From Oxalobacteraceae bacterium (GTDB lineage: Bacteria; Pseudomonadota; Gammaproteobacteria; Burkholderiales; Burkholderiaceae_D), in the NCBI GenBank assembly GCA_947374865.1, contig CANCDR010000005.1:62001-126000 (forward strand): a stretch of 64,000 nt of DNA. Direction: 5' to 3'. A program made the position numbers and the translations under genes. This document shows positions 45,286 through 55,630 of the stretch, piece by piece. The notes under the pieces are model-generated. The model did no database searches, had not been told where the DNA came from, and saw only the letters and a list, made by a program, of their open reading frames with translations. How positions within the stretch are numbered: position 1 is the stretch's first letter; each line of letters begins with the position of its first letter.

Positions 45286-47202
45286 ATGAACGCCGGCCCG
45301 GGAACCACCTTGAAAAACCTTTTGCTCATTGTAACCTTCTACGCATTCCTGTCGGGATGTGCCAGCTCGCAGCTGTCTGGCCCGCGGTTAGCCGATCCTC
45401 GAGACCCTGTTTCATCAGGCGCTATGGCATTCAGCACGTCGATTGAAGCGCCGCAGAGTAACGCCGCCGTGCCGATCAGTACTCAGCTCACTACTCAGCT
45501 CACTACTCAGATCACCACTCAGAACACTACGTCGATCACTGCGCCGATCACCGCAGATTCCGCCACCGAGATGGCCGAAGATCCCTTACCTTCGCTGGCT
45601 CTGACAAAAGAATTATTATTTAACTTGCTGAGCGCCGAAATTGCCTTCCAGCGCGGTCAATGGCAGGCCGCTTACATCACGACCTTTTCGGCAGCCCAGC
45701 AAACACGCGATGCGCGCATTGCCCGACGTGCCGCTGAAATGGCGGTCGCCGCCAAACAAAATACCGAAGCACTGGCAGCCATCCGGCTGTGGTACGAACT
45801 GGCGCCGCATTCGGAGGAAGCGACCCAATATTTAATCGGCTCCATCGTGCTGAGCGATGACATCGCCAGCGCCCAACCCATGCTGGCCCAGCGTCTGGCC
45901 GACGCGCGGCCGATTACACGCGGTCTGATGCTGCTGCAAATTCAACGCATGCTCTCACGGGCACAAAATAAAGCGGCCAGCTTTACCTTGCTCGAGCGCC
46001 TGGTTGAACCCTACCCGGACGTCGCCGAATCCCACATTGCGCTCGCCCAAGGCGCCCTGAGCGTCGACGATCCTGCCCGCGCCTTGCGCGAAGCGCAGCA
46101 GGCCATGCGCCTCAATCCGGATTCCGAGCTGGGTGTGCTGACCTTGGCGCAGGTGGTGGCAGAAAACGATGCGGTCGACCGCATCCTGCGTGACTTTATC
46201 AAAGCCCATCCGATGGCGCGCGAAGTCCGTCTAGCCCATGCGCGGCTGCAGATCGACCAGAAAAAATTTGCCCAGGCGCGTAGTGAATTCGAGGCGCTGC
46301 TGGCGCTGTACCCGGATGATCTCACCAGTCTGTATGCGCTCGGCGTGTTGGGCTCACAAAGTAATGACGTTAAAAATGCTGAAAAATATCTCACCTTGTA
46401 TTTGGAAACGCTCGCCAATCACCCCGACGATGAGCGCGACCCGAGCCAGGCCCTGCTGCTGTTAGCGCAAATCGCTGAAGAGCGCAAAGATATACCCGCC
46501 GCACTCGACTGGTTAGCGCAAATCGAAGGTGGTGCCAATTATGTGTCGGTGCAAATTCGTCGTGCCCAGCTCAGCGCCAGACAAGGCAATCTGGACACCG
46601 CGCTTCGCTACCTCAACGAAACCCATAGCGAGGTCGAAGCCGAACAAATCCAGCTCATCCTCGCGCAAGCGATGCTGCTGCGCGATGCCGGACGTGTGCT
46701 CGAAGCCAGCGCATTCCTGCAATCTGGCTTGCAGAAATTTCCCGCCCAGCCCGATCTGTTGTATGAACTGGCCATGGTGGCAGAAAAAAGCGCCCATTAC
46801 ATGCTCATGGAAAGCACCTTGCGTACGCTGATTCAGGTCGCACCCAATAACCAGCATGCTTATAACGCGCTGGGCTATTCACTGGCCGAACGTAATCTGC
46901 GTCTGCCTGAAGCGCTGAGCCTGATCGAGACCGCCCTCAAAATAACCCCCAATGATCCCTTCATTCTCGACAGTCTGGGCTGGGTACAATACCGACTCGG
47001 TAAACTAAAGGAAGCTGAAGTCGCCTTACGCAGGGCCTATACACTGCGCTCTGACCCTGAAATCGCCGTGCATCTGGGCGAGGTCTTGTGGGCTGCAGGT
47101 CAAAAAGAGGATGCATACCGTCTCTGGCACGAGGCCAAGCTTAAAGATCCACAAAACGACGTTCTCAAATCGACGCTGGCTCGCCTGCACGCTGAGCTGT
47201 GA
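45286..47202 (+). CDS. TPR-repeat outer-membrane lipoprotein
   Basis: A 638-residue protein with a lipobox (LLIVTFYAFLSGC) and then tetratricopeptide-like repeats through most of its length (for example QAPNNQHAYNALGYSLAERN-like and DSLGWVQYRLGKLKEAEVALRR). It matches the large TPR protein commonly encoded just upstream of lolB in betaproteobacteria. A Thr/Gln low-complexity segment of six TQ(L/I/N)T units lies at residues 66-89. The ATG at 45286 gives MNAGPGTTLKNLL; a TTG at 45310 would give a more classical short signal. Its stop overlaps the lolB start region. Confidence 0.85.
   Translation: MNAGPGTTLKNLLLIVTFYAFLSGCASSQLSGPRLADPRDPVSSGAMAFSTSIEAPQSNAAVPISTQLTTQLTTQITTQNTTSITAPITADSATEMAEDPLPSLALTKELLFNLLSAEIAFQRGQWQAAYITTFSAAQQTRDARIARRAAEMAVAAKQNTEALAAIRLWYELAPHSEEATQYLIGSIVLSDDIASAQPMLAQRLADARPITRGLMLLQIQRMLSRAQNKAASFTLLERLVEPYPDVAESHIALAQGALSVDDPARALREAQQAMRLNPDSELGVLTLAQVVAENDAVDRILRDFIKAHPMAREVRLAHARLQIDQKKFAQARSEFEALLALYPDDLTSLYALGVLGSQSNDVKNAEKYLTLYLETLANHPDDERDPSQALLLLAQIAEERKDIPAALDWLAQIEGGANYVSVQIRRAQLSARQGNLDTALRYLNETHSEVEAEQIQLILAQAMLLRDAGRVLEASAFLQSGLQKFPAQPDLLYELAMVAEKSAHYMLMESTLRTLIQVAPNNQHAYNALGYSLAERNLRLPEALSLIETALKITPNDPFILDSLGWVQYRLGKLKEAEVALRRAYTLRSDPEIAVHLGEVLWAAGQKEDAYRLWHEAKLKDPQNDVLKSTLARLHAEL
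45481..45552 (+). repeat. Six 12-bp in-frame tandem repeats (TQLT units)
   Basis: Units ACTCAGCTCACT twice exactly, then ACTCAGATCACC, ACTCAGAACACT and two more degenerate units, in the lipoprotein just after its lipobox. Encodes TQLT TQLT TQIT TQNT TSIT APIT, a flexible linker. Confidence 0.8.
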
Positions 47203-47870
47203 TGCAGCACATAATGCAGCGCGTGACGCTACTCGTCCCACGGGTCTGCCTGCTCAATGCGCTATTGCGTGCACTAGCGACTGCGCTGCTTTCCGGCTGT
47301 GCCAGCCTGCCATCACCGCCACCGATCATTGCGCCGCAAAAGTTGACTGCGCCGGTTTATCATGCCGCCATCACGCTCTCCGGACGGCTGTCATTACGCT
47401 ATCAAAAAGAAGGCCGCGAGGAAGGTCTGCAGGGCAGCTTTCGCTGGGCGCAAGATCCGCAGCGGGTCAGCATCGATCTGCTTTCGCCACTCAATCAGAC
47501 CCTGGTCAAGCTGGAAGTCGAACCTGGCCAGGCGCGCCTGACGGAGGCGGGCAAACCGACCCGCGTAGCCGATGATCTCGATACGCTCAGTACCCAGACC
47601 CTGGGCTGGATTCTGCCAGTCACAGGCCTGCGCGGCTGGCTGCAGGGTTTTTCACTCGTCAACGGTGAGGCGTTTATACTGTCGGCGCCGGGCCAGGAAA
47701 AAGTGGCCCCAGTGCAGACCGCCGATGGCTGGCAGCTGCACTACCCGGAATGGCAGCAAGATACGCAGTCAGGCCAATGGCACCCCAAGCGGATTGAGCT
47801 GCAGCGCACGACGACTGCCTTCGGTCAAATGCGTATTCACCTTATTTTGGATCAATGGCAAACGCCTTGA
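47202..47870 (+). CDS. lolB: Outer-membrane lipoprotein receptor LolB
   Basis: Predicted 222-residue lipoprotein with lipobox ALLSGCA. The mature domain (ITLSGRLSLRYQKEGREEGLQGSFRW, quoted as two pieces ITLSGRLSLRYQ and GLQGSFRW, then LGWILPVTGLRGWLQG) matches LolB, which accepts lipoproteins from LolA at the outer membrane. Start at ATG 47202, overlapping the TPR gene's stop as TGATG; GTG at 47199 and ATG 47217 are alternatives. ispE follows by 6 bases, the usual order. Confidence 0.92.
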   Translation: MQHIMQRVTLLVPRVCLLNALLRALATALLSGCASLPSPPPIIAPQKLTAPVYHAAITLSGRLSLRYQKEGREEGLQGSFRWAQDPQRVSIDLLSPLNQTLVKLEVEPGQARLTEAGKPTRVADDLDTLSTQTLGWILPVTGLRGWLQGFSLVNGEAFILSAPGQEKVAPVQTADGWQLHYPEWQQDTQSGQWHPKRIELQRTTTAFGQMRIHLILDQWQTP

Positions 47871-47876
47871 TGAGCT

Positions 47877-48770
47877 ATGAGCAAACACCACCCAGACCCC
47901 GCTTCTGTCTCACTACGCGATTGCCCGGCGCCGGCCAAGCTCAATCTTTTCCTGCATGTGACAGGGCGACGTCCGGACGGCTATCACCTGCTGCAAAGTG
48001 TTTTTCAACTGGTCGATTACAGCGACGTGCTCCACTTTACGACCCGATCCGATGGTGCCATCCGACGTACCAATACCATCCCCGGGGTGCCTGAACATAC
48101 CGATCTGGTGGTGCGTGCGGCCCGCGCCTTGCAGGCTAAAATACAAATTCGCAGCGGCCAGGTCTGCATGGGCGTTGACATCACGCTGGAGAAAAAAATT
48201 CCCATGGGCGGTGGCCTGGGCGGCGGATCGTCCGATGCAGCTACCACACTGTTAGCGCTCAATCATCTGTGGAATGCCGGCATGACGCGCAGTGAACTCA
48301 TGCAGATCGGACTCAAGCTAGGCGCAGATGTGCCCTTTTTTCTGCTGGGCGCCAACGCTTTTGTTGAAGGCATCGGCGAGGAACTGCAGGCCATCGAGAC
48401 GCCTGCACGCTGGTTTGTGGTCCTTGAGCCGGGGCTGGTGATACCAACCGCAAAGATATTTAGCGCAGGTCAATTGACACGCGATACCAAAACAGTCAGA
48501 ATAACGGACTTTTCCGCAGCTTCAGATAATTTCGGAAAAAATGATTTGCAAGACGTGGTCGTCGCGTTTTATCCGGAAGTTGAACAGGTCATTACATGGC
48601 TGGGTCGATTCGGCAATGCGCGCATGACGGGCTCCGGATCCTGTATTTTCAGCGCTTATGAAAACGAAGCGCAGGCAGATGAGGTACTGCAAAAGGTACC
48701 CGCGCAATGGAAAGCATGGAAGGCCCGTTCGTTAGCACGTCACCCGATGGAAGCGATGCTGTCGGCGTAA
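47877..48770 (+). CDS. ispE: 4-diphosphocytidyl-2-C-methyl-D-erythritol kinase
   Basis: GHMP kinase of 297 residues that phosphorylates CDP-methylerythritol in the MEP isoprenoid pathway. [20 protein letters not shown] and the ATP-binding [14 protein letters not shown] are the defining motifs. It is followed by a hairpin and a tRNA-Gln gene, then prs, which is the standard betaproteobacterial layout. Confidence 0.96.
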   Translation: MSKHHPDPASVSLRDCPAPAKLNLFLHVTGRRPDGYHLLQSVFQLVDYSDVLHFTTRSDGAIRRTNTIPGVPEHTDLVVRAARALQAKIQIRSGQVCMGVDITLEKKIPMGGGLGGGSSDAATTLLALNHLWNAGMTRSELMQIGLKLGADVPFFLLGANAFVEGIGEELQAIETPARWFVVLEPGLVIPTAKIFSAGQLTRDTKTVRITDFSAASDNFGKNDLQDVVVAFYPEVEQVITWLGRFGNARMTGSGSCIFSAYENEAQADEVLQKVPAQWKAWKARSLARHPMEAMLSA

Positions 48771-48784
48771 CTCAGAATTCGTTT

Positions 48785-48811
48785 CGCCTTGTGCGGTGTT
48801 CACACAAGGCG
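48785..48811. other. Strong hairpin between ispE and tRNA-Gln
   Basis: Perfect 9-bp arms CGCCTTGTG (48785-48793) / CACAAGGCG (48803-48811) with a 9-base loop, extending no T-run. It may slow transcription, protect the ispE 3' end or mark processing before the tRNA. Confidence 0.6.
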
Positions 48812-48827
48812 CGACAAAAGGTTGTGT

Positions 48828-48904
48828 AGGGGAATCGCCAAGCCGGTTAAGGCACTGGATTTTGATTCCAGCATTCGAAGGTTCGAATCCTTCTTCCCCT
48901 GCCA
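48828..48904 (+). tRNA. tRNA-Gln (anticodon TTG)
   Basis: A 77-base cloverleaf with acceptor AGGGGAA / TTCCCCT, anticodon stem CTGGA / TCCAG around loop TTTTGAT (anticodon TTG), T-arm GAAGG TTCGAAT CCTTC, discriminator G and encoded CCA (48902-48904). Placement upstream of prs is conserved in betaproteobacteria. Confidence 0.97.
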
Positions 48905-48966
48905 TTCAATGCTGCACACGCATCAGATTGATGTGAAATAACGATAACGATAAATATAAATCAGGT

Positions 48967-49010
48967 AAGCCGCCAATTCGAGACTAACGTAAGTCATGAA
49001 TTGGCGGCTT
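48967..49010 (+). terminator. Long hairpin in the tRNA-Gln to prs leader
   Basis: Perfect 13-bp arms AAGCCGCCAATTC (48967-48979) and GAATTGGCGGCTT (48998-49010), loop of 18 bases, then TTTTC. This may terminate the tRNA transcript or act as an attenuator ahead of prs; the short T-run makes termination only moderate. Confidence 0.6.
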
Positions 49011-49043
49011 TTCAAACTTCTTACGTTCTTTTTCAGGATTCCT

Positions 49044-49994
49044 ATGGCAGTCGAAAACCTGATGGTTTTTACCGGTAGCGCTAATCCCGAACTGGCTGCC
49101 GGCGTGGCTAAGCAACTTAAAATCCCTCTTGGTAAAGCCTTGGTATCGCGCTTTTCCGACGGTGAGGTGGTCGTTGAAATCAATGAGAACGTGCGGGGCA
49201 AGGATGTCTTCGTGCTGCAATCAACCTGCGCACCGACGAACGATAATCTGATGGAAATCATGCTGATGGTCGACGCTTTAAAGCGCGCCTCAGCCGGCCG
49301 GATTACGGCAGCGATTCCCTACTTTGGTTATGCGCGCCAGGATCGGCGTCCGCGTTCGGCGCGGGTAGCGATCTCGGCCAAAGTCGTCGCTAACATGTTG
49401 CAACAGGCGGGTGTTGGTCGGGTTCTGATCATGGATCTGCATGCTGATCAAATCCAGGGATTCTTTGATATCCCGGTCGACAATATTTACGCCTCGCCGA
49501 TTTTGCTCAGTGATCTGGTGGAAAAAAATTACGATGATCTGCTGGTCGTCTCACCCGACGTTGGTGGCGTAGTGCGTGCCCGTGCATTGGCCAAACGTCT
49601 GAACTGCGACTTAGCCATCATCGATAAGCGCCGTCCGAAAGCCAATGAATCCGAAGTCATGAACATCATCGGCGAAGTCGAAGGCCGTAACTGCGTGATC
49701 ATGGATGACATGGTCGATACCGCCGGTACACTGACCAAGGCCGCCGAAGTATTGAAGGAACGTGGCGCCAAAAAGGTCGTCGCCTATTGTACGCATCCGG
49801 TGTTGTCCGGCCCGGCGCTCGAACGCATCATCAATTCGCCGCTGGATGAACTGGTGGTCACCGATACCATACCGTTGACCGCCGCTGCGCAAGCCTGCCC
49901 GAAGATCCGCCAGTTGAGCTGTGCAGATTTGCTGGCCGAGACCTTCAAGCGCATCACCCGTGGTGATTCGGTGATGTCCTTGTTTGCGGACTGA
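49044..49994 (+). CDS. prs: Ribose-phosphate pyrophosphokinase
   Basis: PRPP synthetase of 316 residues, making phosphoribosyl pyrophosphate for nucleotides, His and Trp. Motifs include [19 protein letters not shown] (catalytic flexible region), the PRPP loop [12 protein letters not shown] and [10 protein letters not shown]. The ATG at 49044 has AGGA upstream, and the upstream frame from 48996 is inside the leader hairpin, so it is rejected. The following intergenic region has a terminator and a second hairpin before rplY. Confidence 0.97.
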   Translation: MAVENLMVFTGSANPELAAGVAKQLKIPLGKALVSRFSDGEVVVEINENVRGKDVFVLQSTCAPTNDNLMEIMLMVDALKRASAGRITAAIPYFGYARQDRRPRSARVAISAKVVANMLQQAGVGRVLIMDLHADQIQGFFDIPVDNIYASPILLSDLVEKNYDDLLVVSPDVGGVVRARALAKRLNCDLAIIDKRRPKANESEVMNIIGEVEGRNCVIMDDMVDTAGTLTKAAEVLKERGAKKVVAYCTHPVLSGPALERIINSPLDELVVTDTIPLTAAAQACPKIRQLSCADLLAETFKRITRGDSVMSLFAD

Positions 49995-50041
49995 GGTTTA
50001 GAATTCACTTTTACGCGGCAAAACGCCCCGTAAAAGTTCAC

Positions 50042-50068
50042 AAATCTCCTGGTCGCGGGAGATTTTTT
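50042..50068 (+). terminator. Rho-independent terminator after prs
   Basis: Stem AAATCTCC (50042-50049) / GGAGATTT (50058-50065) with 8-base loop TGGTCGCG, followed by TTT (six T in all). It separates prs from rplY. Confidence 0.8.
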
Positions 50069-50071
50069 ACC

Positions 50072-50089
50072 GCCGGCCTCAAAGCCGGC
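50072..50089 (+). promoter_or_regulatory. Compact hairpin in the rplY leader
   Basis: GCCGGC (50072-50077) / GCCGGC (50084-50089), spacer CTCAAA, ending 8 bases before the GGAG of rplY. A candidate autoregulatory structure for ribosomal protein L25, or just a stabilising stem. Confidence 0.4.
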
Positions 50090-50106
50090 ATCATTTGGAG
50101 TTGATC

Positions 50107-50712
50107 ATGAAAGTAATCGCATTTACACGCACTGAGCAGGGGTCCGGAGCGAGCCGCCGCCTGCGCATTGCTGGCCAAACGCCAGGCATCATTTACGGTG
50201 GCACGGCAGCACCAGTCGCTATCAAGCTCGATCATAACGCGCTGTACCATGCGCTGAAAAAAGAAGCCTTCCACTCGTCGATTCTGGATCTCGAAGTCGA
50301 TGGCACATCACAAAAAGTATTGCTGCGTGACTTCCAAGTCCACGCCTACAAGCAATTAGTTCTGCACGCAGATTTCCAGCGCGTCGATGAAAATCAAAAA
50401 ATGCACGTTAAAGTGCCTCTGCATTTCATCAATGCCGATATTTCACCTGCTGTGAAATTATCCGCTGCTGTGATCAGCCACGTGATGGCCGATCTGGATA
50501 TTTCATGTCTGCCAAAAGATTTGCCCGCTTTCGTTGAAGTCGATTTGTCGACACTGGAAGCCGGTCATTCAATTCACCTGGCCGATCTGAAACTGCCATC
50601 TGGCGTGACTGCTATTGTTCATGGTGATAATCCGACGATCGCTACTGCGTCCATTCCAGCAGGTAAAGTGGAAGCGGCTGCAGAAGCCCCGGCCGCAGCA
50701 GCCAAGAAGTAA
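50107..50712 (+). CDS. rplY: 50S ribosomal protein L25/general stress protein Ctc
   Basis: Ribosomal protein L25 of 201 residues, long (TL5/Ctc) form with an N-terminal 5S-rRNA-binding domain ([20 protein letters not shown]) and a C-terminal beta domain. It closes with an Ala-rich tail ([12 protein letters not shown]). GGAG lies seven bases before the ATG. A typical partner of pth, which follows after a strong terminator. Confidence 0.96.
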   Translation: MKVIAFTRTEQGSGASRRLRIAGQTPGIIYGGTAAPVAIKLDHNALYHALKKEAFHSSILDLEVDGTSQKVLLRDFQVHAYKQLVLHADFQRVDENQKMHVKVPLHFINADISPAVKLSAAVISHVMADLDISCLPKDLPAFVEVDLSTLEAGHSIHLADLKLPSGVTAIVHGDNPTIATASIPAGKVEAAAEAPAAAAKK

Positions 50713-50748
50713 TCAGAAAATTTCGGTGCAGTTCGCCGAAGCAGAGAG

Positions 50749-50777
50749 GCCCGTCATTCGCTTGACGGGCTTTTTTT
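50749..50777 (+). terminator. Rho-independent terminator after rplY
   Basis: GCCCGTCA (50749-50756) / TGACGGGC (50763-50770), 6-base loop, then seven T. A textbook terminator between rplY and pth. Confidence 0.92.
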
Positions 50778-50906
50778 ATGTACGAATAAAAGCGACTCAC
50801 ATGGGCCGCAGCTTGGTAAAAATACAGCGGACTGGACGGGTTTGCCGCTGGCGGTGATAATTCACGCCACCCTGCCCCTGCATGCCTCACTACGAAGAAC
50901 AACACT

Positions 50907-51479
50907 ATGCCCATTCGCCTGATCGCCGGCCTCGGCAACCCCGGCCCCGAATACGAACAAACGCGTCACAATGCCGGCTTCTGGCTGCTCGATCAGTTCG
51001 CGCCCGGCGTCTTCACGCGTGACAAAGGCCTGAATGCCCTACTGGGAAAAACGCGCATCGCAGGGAGTGATGTTTGGCTGCTCAAACCGCAAACGTTCAT
51101 GAACCGCTCTGGCCAGTCGGTCGGTGGATTGGCCAAATTTTATAAACTCGCGCCAGAAGAAATCCTCGTAGTACACGACGAACTCGATCTCGAACCCGGT
51201 ACGGCGCGCCTGAAAAAAGGCGGCTCTTCTGGCGGTCATAATGGGCTCAAGGACATCACGGCGGCGCTCGGCACACAGGATTACTGGCGACTGCGCATCG
51301 GCATCGGTCATCCGCGCGCGCAAAACAGTCCGCAGCCGGTGGCCGATTTTGTGCTGCATCGTCCACGCAAAGAGGAGCAAAACCTGATCGATGCCAGCCT
51401 TGAAAAAAGTCTTTCCATCCTGCCCCTGCTGTGCGAGGGGAAGTTCGATACCGCCATGCTGCAATTACATACCGTATGA
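50907..51479 (+). CDS. pth: Peptidyl-tRNA hydrolase
   Basis: Pth of 190 residues, releasing peptide from stalled peptidyl-tRNA. The key residues are visible: Asn11 in [10 protein letters not shown], His21 in [16 protein letters not shown], the Asp in HDELDLEPG and GGHNGLKDI. The stop overlaps the next gene's start (ATGA). Confidence 0.96.
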   Translation: MPIRLIAGLGNPGPEYEQTRHNAGFWLLDQFAPGVFTRDKGLNALLGKTRIAGSDVWLLKPQTFMNRSGQSVGGLAKFYKLAPEEILVVHDELDLEPGTARLKKGGSSGGHNGLKDITAALGTQDYWRLRIGIGHPRAQNSPQPVADFVLHRPRKEEQNLIDASLEKSLSILPLLCEGKFDTAMLQLHTV

Positions 51480-52594
51480 CGCATTCCAATAGCCTCTCCT
51501 TCTACGCCGGACCTGCAGCCTTGCGACAGATTCGCTCGCAGGGAATGCGGGCGCAGGATGTGGCTGTGGTGCCTGCCGCTGCCGGTGGTCCCAAAGGACT
51601 GATTTTCCACGCCCTCGATCAATATTTGTTTGGTCACTGGCTGCCTGCTGCGCCGCGCAAGCGGACCCTCATCGGTGCATCGATCGGGGCCTGGCGCATG
51701 GCGGCAGCTTGTCACGCTGATCCGGTCGCAGCTTTCACGCGTCTGGCAGATTTATATTGTGCGCAAAGTTATTCGACGCGTCCCTCGGCGGCCGAAGTCA
51801 CCGCAGTCTGTGTGCAGATTTTGTCTGACTTCATTGGCGGCCATGAAGCCGAGATCACCCACCATCCACACTACGGGCTGCACATAGTGACAGTGCGCGG
51901 GCGTCATTTACTTGCCGCGCCATCGAACCGACTGTCCGCTATGACCGGTTTTGCTGCCGCCAGCGTCGCCAATCTTTTCTCACGCGCCAGCCTGGCGCAG
52001 CATCTTGAACGGGTCGTCATCGGCGATGCGCGCGATCCGGTGGCCTGGCTCAAGAAAGAATTCGATGCCTTTCGCACCCATTTTGTCCCGCTGGGTAGTG
52101 ACAATATTGCGTCTGCCCTGTTAGCTTCCGGCACCCTGCCACTGGTAATGCAGCCGATGCGCACAATGCTACATGCGCCTGTCGGCAACTACTGGGACGG
52201 CGGGCTGATCGATTATCATTTGGCACTGCCGTATGCCCGCCTGCCCCATCTTGCAGATAATGTCGATAATGCCGATGGCAGGCTGGTGCTATATCCGCAC
52301 TTTAGTCAGCACATTATTCCCGGCTGGCTGGACAAATCGCTGCCTTGGCGGTCTGGCAATCGCCAGCATCGTGCCTGGTTGGATAATGTGCTGGTCGTGG
52401 CGCCATCGGCTGCCTTTTTAAGCACTCTGCCGCGCGGCAAACTCCTCGACCGCAAGGATTTTCAGGCCTACGGCAGCGACCATGCGGGACGGATTCGCGA
52501 CTGGCGGCAGGCGATCAGCCAGGGTCAGCGGCTGCGCGATGACTTTGCCGCCTTTGTCGCCGCACCAGAGCGCCAGCACATCGAGGCACTCTGA
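51476..52594 (+). CDS. Patatin-like phospholipase family protein
   Basis: Predicted alpha/beta hydrolase of the patatin type, 372 residues. The oxyanion segment is AAGGPKG, the nucleophile Ser in GASIGAW, and the catalytic Asp in WDGGLID, giving the Ser-Asp dyad of patatins. No signal peptide. ATG at 51476 overlaps the pth stop by four bases, so the genes are translationally coupled, an unusual partner for pth. Substrate unknown. Confidence 0.85.
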   Translation: MTHSNSLSFYAGPAALRQIRSQGMRAQDVAVVPAAAGGPKGLIFHALDQYLFGHWLPAAPRKRTLIGASIGAWRMAAACHADPVAAFTRLADLYCAQSYSTRPSAAEVTAVCVQILSDFIGGHEAEITHHPHYGLHIVTVRGRHLLAAPSNRLSAMTGFAAASVANLFSRASLAQHLERVVIGDARDPVAWLKKEFDAFRTHFVPLGSDNIASALLASGTLPLVMQPMRTMLHAPVGNYWDGGLIDYHLALPYARLPHLADNVDNADGRLVLYPHFSQHIIPGWLDKSLPWRSGNRQHRAWLDNVLVVAPSAAFLSTLPRGKLLDRKDFQAYGSDHAGRIRDWRQAISQGQRLRDDFAAFVAAPERQHIEAL

Positions 52595-52688
52595 AACCGG
52601 CGCTGGTGGCGCGTGAAGCGTTACAATGTCGTCTTTAGGGTCTGCGTCGTTTTTGGTCCCGTTTTCCATCGATTTAGAAAGTCTTTCC

Positions 52689-53780
<1,092 letters not shown>

Positions 53781-53801
53781 GTAGCAAAGTCAGTCACGCT
53801 T

Positions 53802-53885
53802 GGGACATGTCGCAATTTTAAAGAAATTGCGACATGTTTCATTGACGTGTCGTCGCCGACGACATAAACTGGGGACATGTCGCAA
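53802..53885. repeat. Repeated ACATGTCGCAA blocks before the Fic gene
   Basis: GGGACATGTCGCAA occurs at 53802-53815 and 53872-53885, 70 bases apart, and an inverted copy (AAATTGCGACATG, 53824-53836) pairs with the first as a near-perfect 15-base hairpin. A smaller palindrome, TGTCGTCG-C-CGACGACA, lies at 53848-53864. These could be regulator sites for the Fic gene or remnants of a small mobile element. Confidence 0.65.
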
Positions 53886-53903
53886 AGATCGTCAAATTAA
53901 CCC

Positions 53904-55031
53904 ATGTCCATCTGGCTTTCGCACCTGCCCTACAACGACTTACCCGCACTGCCGCCTGCTGCAGTACTTGAAACACGTCCCGTGCTCAAGCAGTGCATTG
54001 CTGCGCGGGCTGCCTTGGCGGAACTCAAACAGGCAGCCGAACTGATTCCGAATCAAGGTGTGCTGATCAACGCCCTACCACTTCTGGAAGCGCAAGCCAG
54101 TTCGGAAATCGAAAACATCGTCACCACGACAGACCGGCTGTTCCAATACCAGAGCACCGGTGAGCAAGCCGATCCCGCCACCCGCGAAGCCTTGCGTCAC
54201 AGTAGCGCATTGATGGAAGGCTATCGGGTACTTAAGCAAACACCCTTGAACACCCGCACCGCCGAACAGGTATGCACTCGCATCAAGGGCATCGAGATGC
54301 AGGTGCGCCGCGTACCCGGGACGGCACTAATGAATCAAGCGACGGGCGAAGTCATTTACACGCCGCCTGTCGGTGAAGATTTGCTCAGGTCAAAACTCGC
54401 TCACTGGGAACGCTATCTGCATGAAGCGCGTGATGTTGATCCTTTGATCCGTATGGCGGTTGGACACTATCAATTCGAGGCAATCCACCCCTTCACCGAT
54501 GGCAATGGTCGCACTGGTCGGATTCTGAACAGCTTGTTCCTGATCCAGGAAGATTTGCTGACACTCCCGATTCTGTACCTGAGCCGCCATATCATCCGAA
54601 ATAAGGCCGAATATCACCGACTGCTGCTCGAAGTAACCCGTAGCCAAGAATGGGCGCAGTGGATTACCTACGTCTTGCAGGGCGTCGAAGAAACGGCACG
54701 TTGGACTACCGCAAAAATATCAGCGATTCGCGATCTGTCTGCATTGACCATCACGCATGTAAAACAGGCTGCCCCAAAAATATACAGCCGAGAACTGGTC
54801 GATCTGATCTTCGACCTGCCTTACTGCCGCATCAATAATCTCGTCGACAGAGACATCGCCGGTCGGCAGGCAGCTTCGCGCTATCTCAAGCAGCTCGTTG
54901 AAATCGGCGTGCTGGAAGAAAGAACCATTGGGCGCGATAAGCTGTTTGTACATCCGAAGCTGATGCAGCTGCTCACGCGGGATGACAACGCGATGAGCGC
55001 TTATTCACCAGCTGAATCAAAAGCCAAATAA
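53904..55031 (+). CDS. Fic-family AMP-transferase-like protein, class II
   Basis: Fic protein of 375 residues. The catalytic motif [12 protein letters not shown] lies at 195-206 with all key residues (His195, Asp199, Asn201, Arg203, Arg206). An inhibitory-helix motif SSEIEN (66-71), fitting S/T-xxx-E-N/G, is at the N-terminal side, so this is a class II autoinhibited Fic. Upstream is an N-terminal Fic_N region ([19 protein letters not shown]), and the C-terminal part looks like a winged helix ([19 protein letters not shown]). It probably AMPylates a protein, target unknown. ATG at 53904; no strong Shine-Dalgarno. It sits among housekeeping genes. Confidence 0.92.
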   Translation: MSIWLSHLPYNDLPALPPAAVLETRPVLKQCIAARAALAELKQAAELIPNQGVLINALPLLEAQASSEIENIVTTTDRLFQYQSTGEQADPATREALRHSSALMEGYRVLKQTPLNTRTAEQVCTRIKGIEMQVRRVPGTALMNQATGEVIYTPPVGEDLLRSKLAHWERYLHEARDVDPLIRMAVGHYQFEAIHPFTDGNGRTGRILNSLFLIQEDLLTLPILYLSRHIIRNKAEYHRLLLEVTRSQEWAQWITYVLQGVEETARWTTAKISAIRDLSALTITHVKQAAPKIYSRELVDLIFDLPYCRINNLVDRDIAGRQAASRYLKQLVEIGVLEERTIGRDKLFVHPKLMQLLTRDDNAMSAYSPAESKAK

Positions 55032-55049
55032 AAAAGCTGAATAAAAAAA
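55023..55049. repeat. 13-bp-period A-rich duplication at the Fic stop codon
   Basis: GCCAAATAAAAAA and GCTGAATAAAAAAA lie head to tail; the first contains the TAA stop. A short AAGCT/AGCTT pairing with A/T runs on either side may also serve as a weak bidirectional terminator against the convergent ppnP. Confidence 0.5.
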
Positions 55050-55070
55050 GCTTACTTGCGATAAAAAAAG

Positions 55071-55391
55071 TCAGTCATGCACGAAATGACAAACATAATG
55101 CACCGGCTCGAGCGCCTCTAGCTCAAAACGGCTCGCTGCCGGGACATGGAAACGCTGACCGTCTTCATAAATTTTCCAATCGCCTTCTTCACCGATACGC
55201 ACACGACATTTTCCTTCGACGATCTGCATAATTTCCGCCACATCGGTAGCAAAGGTGATCGTGGAGGGGAAAATGACGCCGACGGTTTTTTTGGCGTGAT
55301 CGGGGAACATCAGGTTATAGGACACGCATTTTCCGTCGGCATAAAGATTGGCCTTCTTGGTAATGGAAACGTGCTCGAATTGGGGTCGCAT
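55071..55391 (-). CDS. ppnP: Pyrimidine/purine nucleoside phosphorylase PpnP
   Basis: Small cupin-fold enzyme of 106 residues (DUF1255/YaiE) that phosphorolyses several nucleosides. MRPQFEHVSITKKAN, GVIFPSTITF, and FHVPAASRFEL, with the terminal YVCHFVHD, match the family. ATG at 55391 has AGAGGA upstream; a longer frame reaching 55586 is not used. It is convergent with the Fic gene and divergent from the MOSC gene. Confidence 0.93.
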   Translation of the reverse strand: MRPQFEHVSITKKANLYADGKCVSYNLMFPDHAKKTVGVIFPSTITFATDVAEIMQIVEGKCRVRIGEEGDWKIYEDGQRFHVPAASRFELEALEPVHYVCHFVHD

Positions 55392-55630
55392 CGGGATTCC
55401 TCTTTGTGTGATCAAGTGCCTGTGTCGGAGCGCATAATAAGCGTGCAAAAAACGCGCAGACTTGAGTGTGCACCGCCACGCTGCGGCGCCAATGCGGCAG
55501 ATCAAGCTCGTGACACATTGGATTAAAATCCTGTGTACTCTGGATGCACTACGACGGGATAAGCCCGATGGCATAATGTCAGCCATCGACGCTGTAATAG
55601 CCCTTCACGAAAATGAAAGCCCGCCAGAAC

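Noticed and set aside
48996..49043. Longer start for prs
   Set aside because: It begins within the leader hairpin and adds residues not found in PRPP synthetases; ATG 49044 has AGGA upstream and gives the standard length.
55392..55586. Longer start for ppnP
   Set aside because: The extension is basic and unrelated to the family; the ATG at 55391 has a good Shine-Dalgarno.
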